Source of the DNA: Brasenia schreberi
Lineage: Eukaryota > Streptophyta > Magnoliopsida > Nymphaeales > Cabombaceae
Length of the DNA: 64,000 nt
Assembly (NCBI GenBank): GCA_036023115.1
Contig: JAYKKT010000056.1
Coordinates: 4,386,001-4,450,000, forward strand
Direction of reading: 5' to 3'
In this document: positions 40,001 to 52,000 of the stretch, piece by piece
Numbering within the stretch: the first letter of the stretch is position 1
How the letters are laid out: each line of letters starts with the position of its first letter
The notes under the pieces: model-generated
Told to the model about the DNA's origin: nothing
The model's input: the letters and a program-made list of their open reading frames with translations, nothing else
The model's database searches: none
Made by a program: the position numbers and the translations under genes

Positions 40001-43000
40001 AACTATTGTATTATTGATATACGTGGATAACATTATCATTACAGGAGATGATGATGAAGGCATAGTCCATCTAAAGAAAAGGCTAAATATATTATTTGAC
40101 TTGAAAGATTTTGGAAGGTTACAATACTTTTTGGGAATTGAAGTAATTCATAAAGATAATGGTTTATTCTTAAGTCAAAGAAAATATATCCTAGACTTAC
40201 TGAAAGAAACAAAAATGGAGAATTGTTGAATATGCTCCTTTCCTATGGAAATCCCTAAGGAAGATAATCTTGAGTCTGCAGAACCCTATGAAGATATTGG
40301 TAAATACCAGAGATTGATAGGAAAACTGATATATGTAACTATCACGAGGCCAGATATCAACTTTACAGTTGGATATGCAAGTAGGTGGATGCATAATCCT
40401 TCTAAATATCATATGAGTACAGTGTTTCATATTATCAGATATTTGAAATCCACAATCACTCACAGCTTGCTATATATTCCACACCCAACACTGAATATAG
40501 AAATATACTCAGATGCTGATTGGGCAGGTTCAAAGACTGATCAGAAGTAACATCAGGTTACGTGATATGTGTAGGAGGGAATATTGTATCCTGGAAAAGC
40601 AAAAAACAGTCTGTTGTAGCCAGGTCCAGTGCAAAAGCTGAATACCGGGCTATTGCTCTCGGTATGTGTGAGGGCCAATGGATTATATCACTCTTAGAAG
40701 AAATTGGATTTAAGGAAAAATCACCAATCACATTCTTTACATACAGTAGAGCTGCCCTGCAGATAGCACAGAATCCAGTCTTCCATGAAAGAACCAAGCA
40801 TATTGAGATTGATTGTTACTTTATCAGAGAAATGATTTCCAAAAGAATTTTCAATCCAGTTCATGTCTGTTCAAAAGATCAGTTGGCAGATATCTTCACC
40901 AAACCAGCTTCAGTCAATGGCCTTTAGAAAGCACTGTCACAGTTGAGAATCACAAGTCTTCAAGAGTTAACTTGAGGGGGTGTGTTGTGAAAAGCAAGTT
41001 GACATAAAAGTGTATTTAGAGTCTAGGTTTATGTCATGTACAGTCGTTATGTTTAGTCCAAGTTAATTTGTATTAGTTGTCTATGATTTGGATCCCAATG
41101 GGTCAAATTATGATCCATTGAGACCCGAATTATATTAGTTACTAATTAGGGGTAATTTAGTCCTTTAAGTTAGATAAGTAGTATTTAAAAGCTTGTAATT
41201 AGGTTAGGGTTAGTGTGTGAAAACATGGATAGTAGGAGACGGCTACCTAGGGCGCCGACCTGCATCCTCTTGTAGTCTTCTATGATTTCAGCCCTTTTTC
41301 AATGAATAAAATGCATAATTTGAGTGCATAAAGACATCACCAACTTCTGTTCATATGAGTGTTGTTTTACGCATCATTCGATATGTTAGAAATACTTCTA
41401 ACAAGGGGGTTCTCTTAACTTCTTCTTCGTCTTTTGATTTATCTGTATATACGGATGCTGATTAGGGTGGAGATGTCAACAATAGACACTCTACGACTGG
41501 TTTTTGTGTTTTTCTAGGTGAATCCCTTATTTCTTGGAAGTGCAAAAAGAAACAAAAGGTGTCACTCTCATCCACTGAAGCTGAATAACGAGCCATGGCT
41601 ACTGCTGCGATGGAGATCTCTTGGATTTCAGCTATTCTAGAAGACATGGGAGTTACTTTGTAACATCCTGCCATCATGTATTACGACAACAAAAATGCCA
41701 TGTACATTGCCTCCAACAACACCTTCCATGAAAGGACGAAGCATATCAAGATGAATTGCTATTTTGTTCGTGAAGAATGTTTAAACAAGAAGATAAACTT
41801 GTGTTATGTTACTTCAGAGATGCAATTAGTAGATTTTTTTACTAAATCTCTCGGCCACCCGTTTTAATTTTTACTGGACAAACTTTCGATATATTCGTAA
41901 GTTTGAGAGGGGGTATTAATGTAATAGGGCACGGTTCATTAGGGCCCGTGCATTGTGGTCCCAAGCTAAGGGCCAGGGCCAGGTGGCCCTGGCCTACCAT
42001 TGGAAGGCTCCAACGGCTAGTAGCCGTTGGATTCCAATGGCTAGTGGCTGGCCAAGGGGCCAACCAGCAGCCCCTCCTAAATGGCCTTTCTCTCTCTCTC
42101 ATTTTGTGTATTATATCCCTCTTGTAAAGTCTATAAATACATGACTCAATCATCAATAAATGTAAGTTGTCACCGTACAACTTTTGACTTGTATTTTGTG
42201 TGCTTCCGCTCTCTTGATTGATATATTTGAAGTTCGACATCCATTCTTGGAAGACTGGAATCTTGGCGATTTGTTGGAATTGCATCGTGAGTATCAACCT
42301 TTGATCATCAACACTAATTTACACAAACTAGAGAGCAATAGAGGCACAAGGAGAGGTTGGAGATGATGATGTAGAAGGTGCAAGATTGGAGGACCCATTT
42401 TTGGAGAAAGAGGAGGGAGATTGGTGGCGATGATGATGATAATGGCGGTAACCCTGATTATAATGCTTATGATGGATCCACGTCTATGTTATCAATAGCG
42501 CACTATAGTGCCCGCTATAGCGAGCGACCCGCCAGAGCCGCTATAGCAGACTACTAACAGCGGTCCGCTATAGCACAATTAGCGTACAACATGTTGATAA
42601 GGCTATTTTGGATTGGGTCGATGACGCATACTCTCTCACAGCTCCACCTCTTTTGTCCCTCTCTCGCCTCTCGCCATGAAAGCCAGTCACTCGGGTCAAA
42701 GAGACGAAAGAGCTAATGTCATCGACATCGATAGAGGAGGCGACACAACATTTCGAGAGGAAATCGTGCTTGTGATGGGAGGAAGCGAGAGGGAAAGTGC
42801 AACGTAGAGGAGAGGATGGAGAGAAGCGGCGGAGGGCGAGGGAGTAACGGCCAACGAACTTGAGGAGGGAGGATGATGACACGCGATACCATAAGTAGGT
42901 CCATGACGATGCACAGAGTAGCATCCACGCGAGAGGCGGCCATGATTGATGACGTCTTCTCTTTCCCCTCATTGACGCCTGCGTTGGAGAGGGGCAGCAA

Positions 43001-46000
43001 GCAAGTCTTGCGTATCCCATTGTGTTCGAGATGCTAACTTTTAGTTTTTTGGCTTAGTTTTATCTTAAAAGATTAGTTTTTGATGTAGCTTCTAGAGATG
43101 ACTGATCTTGAATAGTGTGTGTATTCCCAAAGAAGTGCTTCGTCTTCTGAATAATAGAATTTTCCAACTTCAATGCCTTCTGGACCTTAAGCTTTTGCGT
43201 TGGCATTTAGGTCAAGACCAACATCTGATTTTGGTTATTTTTTGAAGGCCATGTGTATATTCAATTCATGTAGGGAATAGATTAATGCTGATAACATTGC
43301 TTTGATTCAGTAATTTTTTGAGGTTCGGCAGAAAGCTTGACCAAGTCGAATAGAGATTATTCAGCACGGAGATAGTAATAATAAAGCTTTTTGGAAGCTA
43401 CCTGCTACAACACTAGATGAGCTGCAAACACTGTCTCTTGTTGTTAGTGGTGAAACAACCTTTAAGGTTGTATTATTTTAAGTGCTATGGGCTGATTTTT
43501 TCCTTTTGTAATTCTTTTTTTGTGAAAATCAGAAGGCTTTTTTTTAATTAGTTACAACTTATCCGTCACTAAACACAATTACATGTAATGTGTGTGCTTA
43601 TCATACTTTAACTGTTAACTATAGTGCACTATTGATAACATAGGCAGGCATGGACAAAAAAGTGTTTGTGGCATTATTCTGCAACAGGTTGGTGATTTTT
43701 TGATATAGGTACTTTTGACAATCTGGAACTTGAACTGTGTCATAATACGCTTCTACTGATTGACACTCATTCATGTCTCTAATAACTGTTCATGTAAGTA
43801 TTTTCTAACTATCTTGGTATTATCAAAAAGTGATACGAAGACTTAATGCTTTTGTCTTATTTATGATTTAGGTTTCAAAATACTTGGGTTATTACTTATT
43901 ACTGCTCTTTTGAATCACTTTAATGTTTTCGAATTTCTAAATCAGTAAATTGGGTTGTAGATGGAAATTTCTAGTTAACTCTAGGAGACACTGTGATGGA
44001 TATAAGGCAATTTCTTCTCAATGCTCTGGAAACATGCCTCCTTACTTGCTACGATTTGATATTTCATGCTAAGGATGGTTCTATTCACCATCTAGAGGAT
44101 TATAATGAAATATTTGAAGTGGCATACATTACAGCCAGTTGTTGCTCACTGGAGATGATTGTAGGTGCACTACTAGCTTGAACTAGCTATATTTGCAATT
44201 GTGCTTTTCATATTAATATTAGTAATATATTTCAGCTGATTAGTCTGGTCGATACAGGTCTTTATGATAAGAGATCTATAAGGCCACATGTTCGACGTGC
44301 TCCAGAATTGCTTTCTGTTTCTTCTCTTCATTCATCATTATCAACGGCATTTGCTCTTCAACATGAAGCAAATAATCACACAAGTGCAGGTATGTGCACC
44401 GCATGTTCTATGTTTGTTGTTTGGTGGATGTTGAAACAATAAGAGCCAAAGTAAATAGGCTTTAGAGAGGAGTGAAATGTAGGCAACCTTGAAATGCCTA
44501 TGATTTGCTCCTACTATTTGGCTGAAATTAGTTAAGTTAGTGTTGTAAGTAACATAGTAGCAGACATATGAAAATGACAAGAATAAGCACTTCATTCTTG
44601 TTTCTTAAATGAAATCATTGCGATAGAGTCTATATTTGTGTTTCTTTCTTAAGAATAATGTCTAGTTTTATGTAAATGTGTCTATTTATTTAGTTTCATA
44701 ATTAGAAGAATAAATGTTTCTTTCTTGTAACATGTGAAGATCAGTTTACTCCTACAGTACATTTGAATTTAGCTGAATTAATTCTTCCTGCCACTCTTTG
44801 AATTTATGCTTGATATGACAAGTTTATGTGAGTGAGTTCTTCCCATACGTACCATGTTTATAACTCTTTTGAGATTTTGACACATGAAAGATAAATAAAC
44901 TTCTTTAGAAGTTAAAAGTATAATTTGTTTATTTAGTTTGATTCATATTTATAAAAGAAGTTGTTGTGTTTATTGATATTCTTAGAAATTAGAGAACTCA
45001 TTATATATATATATATATAATTTTAATTGTAAATAAAAGTATACTTCTAAATTCGCTATATCAGGGTCGACCGCTAACAACCCGCCAACCGCTATTGATA
45101 ACATAGATCCACGTTTTGTGGAATGAAACAATGAAATTAAACAGTTGTAGTTTATAACTTTATATTTGTGTTATGTAATAAATTGTAATCTTAATTTTGT
45201 AAACTTTCAAAAGCTTATTGGTATATTATTAACTTTAAGTTTAACTTTCTTACTCTTGTAGTCTCATGGTATTAGTTTATTGATTTTGAAAATTCCATTT
45301 TTAGTTGCATTCTAATTGTGTTCTCCACCACTTGGTTACCTTCGGTTTTTTAATTGCAACTTTTCTTATTTTTTGATTTTTGATTTTTTTTATGAATTTT
45401 ACTTTATTATTCAATATTTAATATACCATATCGTACGATATGACACGATTATTGCGTATCGGTGTCCTATATAGTACGAGCACCGATACGCTAATTACAA
45501 CATTGCATAAGACCCTCAAAGGCTTCTCCACTCCCTCAAAGAACCTTTCTTTCCTTTCTCTCCAAATTAACTGAAAAGCACAACGAATATAAGAGCAGTA
45601 TAATTCCTTGTGAAGTATTTACAGAATTATCAGTACGCCCAAAGTTCTTTTCTTACCTACTAACATCCATTGCAACCTAAGCACGATAAAAGCTGCCCCT
45701 GTCCTCCCAAAAAGTGACTAACCCACTGACAAAAAGAGGAACAAGTAATCAACGTATTCTAATTTTCCCCTACATATGGAAAGCTTGTTCATTATGGTCA
45801 AGCTCCTTCATTGAAGATTAACAAAACAGAGAATTCAGTTTCAGGCCACTTCCCAAGAAAAGAAAAGACCCTAAGTGGGAATACAGGTCCTAAGGCATAA
45901 AACCACAAATTTTAACTTGCCATAGACTCTTAAACTATGTCACGGAGACACTTCACTTCCGTGAAGTGTCTTCTAGAGTGTGATACTGACACCAACATGG

Positions 46001-49000
46001 ATGCTAGGCCAGTGTGGCTGTTTTTCCAATTTCACGTGTCGATGTTGCTTTTTTAGAAGGGAAAATTTCACAAATTACCATGTGGTTTTCGAAATTTTTC
46101 ATTTTAGGACCCCAACTTCTGAGCCTTTTAGGAAGGACACAAGGTTATCTTTGTTAACCAAGTAGAGTCCTAAGGTTCTGAAAAACTAATAAAATTTGTT
46201 AGCTACAAGGTCTCTACTTCATTAATAATTGAAACTACAAGTCTCTAATTAATTAACATTGAAAATCTCATATCCCTTTTAAAATGTTGAGAATTTAAGG
46301 TCTTAAGGTATAAAATTAGATAAACTATAAGATACTTTCGTGGAATTTTCCCTTTTTACAAATTTGAAAAAATCCTGCCCACAAATAGTTTTCATGTATC
46401 TTGTATAATCAACTAGCCGTACTAACACAGTTAGCATCAGCTTGACACATTTTAGCACTATATATATCAGCCAGTCGCAGTGCAACTGATACTTTTTCAA
46501 CAAATAATAAGCACTGCAGCTTTTTTAGTCAGTACCACACCTGACACAATCAGTTTTAAATATGCAGCTTTTTAGCACAGCCGTTTATCACAATATGTCA
46601 ACTTTTGTGGGCTGTATGTGAAAAGATGCATATAGGTAGATCTGTATCTTACTTTTAGCATAAAAAACTATAATATATAATGAACTGTACATTTTAATAT
46701 ATACATATACATATATATTAGTGATCATTTTCTTTTATGCATAAATAAACCTTAATACTAGAAACTCATAAGTTTGGATGTGAACATAGATTGACAATGA
46801 TAAGTAACCATGCCTGGTAAAATTATGTATCATTTAATATATATATATATAGTAGCTAACCACCCATTATTTTCTAAAATTGCCTGTCTCGCACCCGCAA
46901 CCGTGTAACATAGCTATGAAAAAGACTGAGTAGGTTGTACCTCTAAGGGTGTAAGAGGACATTTTCCATTGAGTCGAATAACTTCAGGCCGTATGATACG
47001 TCCATGTTTTGCAAACTTTCTTGGCCAAATTTTTTCCCTGACAGCATCCATATCCAACAACTCTCTTTCACCCCCATCATACACACAGCATGAAAAGGCC
47101 ACCATATCCTACAACAAAATTAATAAACCACCCTCAGATGAGTTAGGAGCTTCAGATGGCAAAAAAGTTACAAGCACATCTCGTATTTATAACTGTAAAA
47201 ACCTTTTCAAATCTCAAATGTAGAGCAACATATTTCCCATTGTTGACCATGCTATGCTTTTTCATCCTCTTAACTAATGTTTCAGCAAGAGTGGCGATTT
47301 GATTTGAAAATCTTAGAGCTTCATAATTGGCCAAGCATCTGAGCTTTTGAATGTCTGGTGGGGCATTGACTGACAACCGATTTGCAAATGGAGAGATCCT
47401 AATAGCCCTGAAAGATCGGTTGCATGAAGAATCTACTACTTGAATTTGAAAAACAGAGCTTCTCAATGAAGGACAGTGGATCAATTAAAGAAATATTTTT
47501 CTGTATAGTCTATAAAACCTGCCATTATATGATGGTGCAGCTTGTTAAAGTATAAATGTAATAGGAGACGGGCCACTAGGGCCTGTTGGCTTTTGACTAA
47601 CTGGCCAGTTATACTGGCCCCAACTAGCTGTTGCAGGCCAGCTGCTGGTCCCCAACGGCTAGTTAAGGTAGCCGTTGAGAGATCCCAACCCCAACAACTA
47701 CCTCTCTCTCTCTTATTTCCTTTTTGTTGTTGTAAGCTACAATTCTTACTCTATAAATAGAGCATTCTCCTACATCAATAATATGTTGTTTTGTAGCACT
47801 TTGAATATTTGTTTTGTCTCTTTGAGTGTGTGATATTCAACGTGTTTTGATTATTGTTATCTTGATAACATTGTGCTTAACAAAGTATTTAAAAATAATG
47901 CACAAAAAGAGTTTTGCCTTGAGTATTGACTATTAATTTGCTATATTTTGAGCATTTTGTGTGAATGATAAAAATTGCATTAAAAGAATTCTTCTTTTTG
48001 ATACAAACATTTTATGTTGAAAAGATTCTTAGAAAATTTAAGTTGATTATGAATCTTTTCATATATATTTAAGACATTTTTTTATCATCTTGGTGGATTA
48101 TCTTATTCTTGGAATCATAGAATCACGTTTGAGATGATGTATTCTTGGAAAATTACATCATATGCCTTTCGATGAGAGAAGTTTTATTGCAAGTAAACCC
48201 TTTGAATTGGTTTATTCCGATGTTTGGAGATCTTATCTTATTGTCTCTAAAGGAGGAGTTGGATATTATGTGACTTATATAAATGATTTTACTAGATATA
48301 CTTAGATATTTCTCTTAAAACATAAATCTTAAGTATTTAGCCAATTTTGACACCACCCTTAAAATCTTGAGATCGGATTATGGTGGGAGTATATGTCAAA
48401 AGAATTTCAAAACTATTTGGAAACATATAGATTTTTACACCAAAAAATTTAAGATCGGATTATGGTGGGAGTATATGTCAAAAGAATTTCAAAACTATTT
48501 GGAAACATATAGATTTTTATACCAAAAAATCTTGCACAAAACCCTCACAACAAAATGGTTTACCAGAAAGAAAACATAGACACATTATAGAAACTACTAC
48601 TACAACAACAACAACTACTAAGCCTTTTCCCATACTAAACGGGGTCGGCTACATGAATTCTTTGTTTCCACATATCCCTATCGTGTGCCATGTGAGCAGT
48701 TAACTCACAATAAGCTTAGATCATTCTTTATTGTTTCTTTCCAACATTTTTGTGGTCGTCCTCTACCTCTTTTAATACTTTCCAAATTTAGTTTTTCATA
48801 CTTCTTACAGGTTCTTCTTTTGATCTTCTTTTTATAAACGATATTCTCTCATTTTATCCTCTATTGGTGTCACTCTTAATTTGTTTCTAATAATCTCATT
48901 ATGTATACGGTCTTTTCTTGTATGACCACTCATCCATCTCAACATCTTCATTTTTGTCACAGGCATCTTTTGTACATGATGATTAATTGCCCAACACTCA

Positions 49001-52000
49001 GAACCATAAAACATGGCAGGCCTAATTGCTGCTCTATAATATTTACCTTTTAACTTTAATGGTATCTACTTATCACAAAGCATACCTAATGCTCCTCTCT
49101 ATTTTAACCAACCAGCATTAATTTTATACATAACATCTCTATCAATTCTTCTATCACTCTGAAAAATTGACCCTAGGTATTTAAAACTTTCCTTTTGGGG
49201 GATGCAATGTGTGCCGATTTTAATTTCTATGTCCTTTGAAGTAGCCAAATGATCAAACTTATATTAAATAACATACACCAAGGTGCTTCATCTTGAATAT
49301 ATTTTGTTAACTCATCAATCACCATTATAAATAAGTATGAACTTAAAGTTGATCCTTGATGTAACCCAATATTAACTTCAATGAAGTCTGTCATTCCTTT
49401 ATGAGTCCTCACACATGTTTTTGCACTCGTACATATCTCTTATAAGGTTAATGTATGTCAACGGGATACCTCTTTTTTCTAAAGTTCTCTAAAGAACCTC
49501 CCTCGGTACCCTATCATAAGCTTTTTTTAGATCAATAAATATCATGTGAAGGTCTTTCTTTTTTGCTCTAAAATATTTCATAAGGTGTATTGCTTCAATA
49601 ATAGATTTGTCTGGCATGAATCCAAATTGGTTCTCTATTGTACTTGATACTTGTCTTAACCTATGTTCGATAATTCTTTCCTATAATTTCATAGTATGGC
49701 TTTTTCGTATGAAAGGAGGCTACCCTTACCATCGTATATCTAATAAATAGAATGCCTTTTTCTCCACTTGGTAATGTTTATCCTTTTGAAAATTGTTTAG
49801 ACTTGTCCCAAATTATGAAAGATTGAGAGTTTTTGGGCGTAGATGTTTTATTTATATGGATAAAAATGATAAATTATCTCTTAGAACTATAGAGTGTGCT
49901 TTTGCATTGACAAAAAGGGTTATAGGTGTTTTGATCCCAAAAAAGATAAACTTTATCTATCAAGAGATGTGAAATTTTTACAAGACAACTACTACTATGC
50001 TATCATTTTACAAGTAAAAGAACTAAACTTCTATAATCAAGCCAAAGGTATACGGGAACGGAAAAATGTTGTGCAAGAAGAATTAATGGCTTTAGATAAA
50101 GTTCAAACTTGGGATATTATACCTAAACCTAAGGATAAAATTCTTATTGGGTGTAGATGGGTACATAAAGTAAAAACATAGTGATAGTATCATAGAAAGA
50201 TATAATGTTAAACTAGTAGGTAAAGGGTATACTCAAGAATATGAAATAAACTATGAAGAAACTTTTGCTTTGGTTGCTAGAATAACAACCATAAGAATTT
50301 TAATAACTCTTAGTGTTATTAGAAAGTGTAAAGTTTTTCAATTAGATGTTAAGAATGCTTTCTTGAATGACAACCTAAATTAAGAGGTTCATATGATTCC
50401 TCCCCAAGATTACATATCCCCAAAATCATGCTTTTAAGTTACGAAAAACCTTATATGGTCTTAAGGAAGTACTTAAGGCTTGGTTTGATAGATTTGAAAG
50501 TTTTATGCATGCTCGTAATTTTTTATCTTGTTATAATAATGCAACATTATTTGTAAGGAAATCAAATACAGGTATTATAATATTGTTTTTGTATGGATGA
50601 CATGATCATCATAGTGATGAAGATGGTATATTACAAGTTAAAAGGGATCTCTACAAGGAGTTTGAAATGAAAGACCTTGGTTTGCTTAGTTACATTTTAG
50701 AAATTAAAATTGTACATTGTGATAGAGGATACTTTGTATCTCAAACAAAGTTTGCTAATGACATTATTAGCAGAACAGGTCTAACTAATTTGAAGAAAGT
50801 AGATACTCTACAAGTATTTGGAACAAAATTAAGAGCAACAGATGGAGAGAAACTGGAAGATCCTACACCGTATAGACAGTTTTGATAGGAGCATTGACTT
50901 ATATCACTATCACTTGCCCAGACATATAATATGTTGTACACACTGCAAGCCAGTTTTAACAAGCCCTACTAGTGCTCACATGAGTGCAGTTATGAGAATC
51001 ATCATATACATTAAACACTCCTTGGATAGGGGGTATTTCAAACTTCTTCCTTTTCTTTTGATTTGACTGCATATACTTATGCAAATTGGGGTGGAGATGT
51101 CAATAATCAACTTTTCACCAACAATTTTTGTGTATTTTTATGTGAGTCCTTGATATCTTGGAGATAGAAGAACAGAAGGTATTGTTGTCATTTACAAAAG
51201 CAAAATAACGAGTCATGACAACTACTACTACTGAGATCTCGTAGATTACATAGGTGTTGAGAGACATAGGAGTCACTCTTGAACAACCATCCACTCTGTT
51301 TTATGATAATAAGAGTGTCATGTACATAGCATGTAACAATATCTTCCATGAAAGAACGAAACACATTGAGATAACTGTCATTTTGTTAGAGAAGAATGTT
51401 TGAAGAAGAAGTTGACTCTTTGCTATGTGCCTTGGGAACTACAACTTGAGATTTTTTTATCAACTCATTGTCAGCTCCTATGTTTATTTTTTTGTTATAC
51501 AAACTTTCGGTATAAACACCTTAAGTTTAAGGGAGGGTGTTAAAGTATAAATATAATAAGAGACGGGCCACTAGGGCCGGTTGTCTTTGACTAACGGACC
51601 CAACCACTACGGCCGGAGTCAATTAGGTATAGTGGCCCCAACTAGCCGTTGGGAGACCCCAACCCCAACATCTACCTCTCTCTTATTTCCTTTTGGCTTT
51701 TGTAGACTACAATCCTTGCTCTATAAATAGAGCATTCTCCTACATCAATAATATGTTGTTTTGCGACTCTTTGAATATTTGTTGTCTCCTTGAGTATGTG
51801 ATATTCGATTCTTGATTGTGCTACTGTGATTTAGCATAGACACTTTAAAGAGTCATTCTTATACAGGTGTGACTTCAATCTTTTGGTCATGGTATATGGA
51901 TGTGAAGATATGGAGGTTCTTTTGTGCTCTCACATGAGTAGCATATAACAGGATAAGGTACAAAAGTAAACTGGAACTCACATAAGAAAGAGGAAATAAC

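Larger units (their letters stand above)
31948..41344 (+). mobile_element. Ty1-copia retrotransposon 2, nested in copia 1, with CCAAC target duplication
   Basis: The element proper is 31953-41339. Target duplication ccaac lies at 31948-31952 and 41340-41344. Two LTRs of 357 bp each differ at about 17 positions by eye. In order it holds a primer site, gag, protease, integrase, reverse transcriptase and RNase H, in the same orientation as copia 1. Two RTE LINEs (33000-33684 and 34578-37840) lie inside gag and the gag-protease junction. Stops and a YVDD to YVDN change make it defective. Confidence 0.95.
23868..42328 (+). mobile_element. Ty1-copia retrotransposon 1 (host of further insertions), with CAAAC target duplication
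   Basis: The element proper is 23873-42323. LTRs at 23873-24222 and 41914-42323 flank gag, protease, integrase, reverse transcriptase and RNase H in copia order. The 5-bp target duplication caaac lies at 23868-23872 and 42324-42328. It sits inside the hAT transposase relic. About 12.6 kb of its 18.4 kb is later insertions: three RTE LINE pieces and copia element 2. The LTRs differ in length (350 versus 410 bp) with several indels, so it is older than copia 2. Stops, frameshifts and loss of the reverse transcriptase YVDD box make it defective. Confidence 0.93.
42484..45106. mobile_element. TIR DNA transposon carrying captured gene pieces (Pack-type), 8-bp target duplication
   Basis: Ends are perfect 17-base inverted repeats: ctatgttatcaatagcg at 42484-42500 and its complement at 45090-45106. 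The target duplication atccacgt flanks both sides (42476-42483, 45107-45114). It has no transposase, so it is non-autonomous. An 8-bp duplication fits hAT; a 9-bp reading (gatccacgt, with one base less of element at the right end) would fit Mutator. A third copy of the terminus lies inside at 43614-43643 in right-end orientation. Inside are a GC-rich block at 42600-43010 and a FRIENDLY/CLU gene fragment at 43955-44391. It sits in the hAT relic, in intron 7 of the O-fucosyltransferase gene. Confidence 0.85.
21236..46940 (-). other. giant intron 7 (about 25.7 kb) filled by nested transposons
   Basis: The intron runs from the GT donor after exon 7 (46940-46939) to the CAG acceptor before exon 8. 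The flanking exons join between codons, LEV with [10 protein letters not shown] across the junction as in relatives, so splicing out the whole stretch restores the frame. Inside are, from the gene's 3' side: a small RTE piece, a hAT (DUF659) transposon, copia elements 1 and 2, six RTE copies in all, and a TIR transposon with captured exons. The part from about 45.5 to 46.9 kb shows nothing recognisable. Confidence 0.88.
47543..51840 (+). mobile_element. Ty1-copia retrotransposon 3, degenerate, in intron 5
   Basis: Two LTR-like ends (47543 to about 47840, and 51538 to about 51840) both begin TGTTAAAGTATAAAT and share the tctataaatagagcattct core and aatatgttgttttg. Between them are integrase (48140-48600), a LINE insertion, reverse transcriptase (49890-50885) and RNase H (about 50980-51480). 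Gag and most of the protease are missing or unrecognisable. The 3' boundary and target duplication are uncertain. Its LTR start resembles that of copia 1, so they may be related subfamilies. Confidence 0.85.

Noticed and set aside
51841..51900. Possible target duplication of copia 3 (cagct on the left, caggt on the right)
   Set aside because: One mismatch and an unusual LTR end would be required; not convincing.
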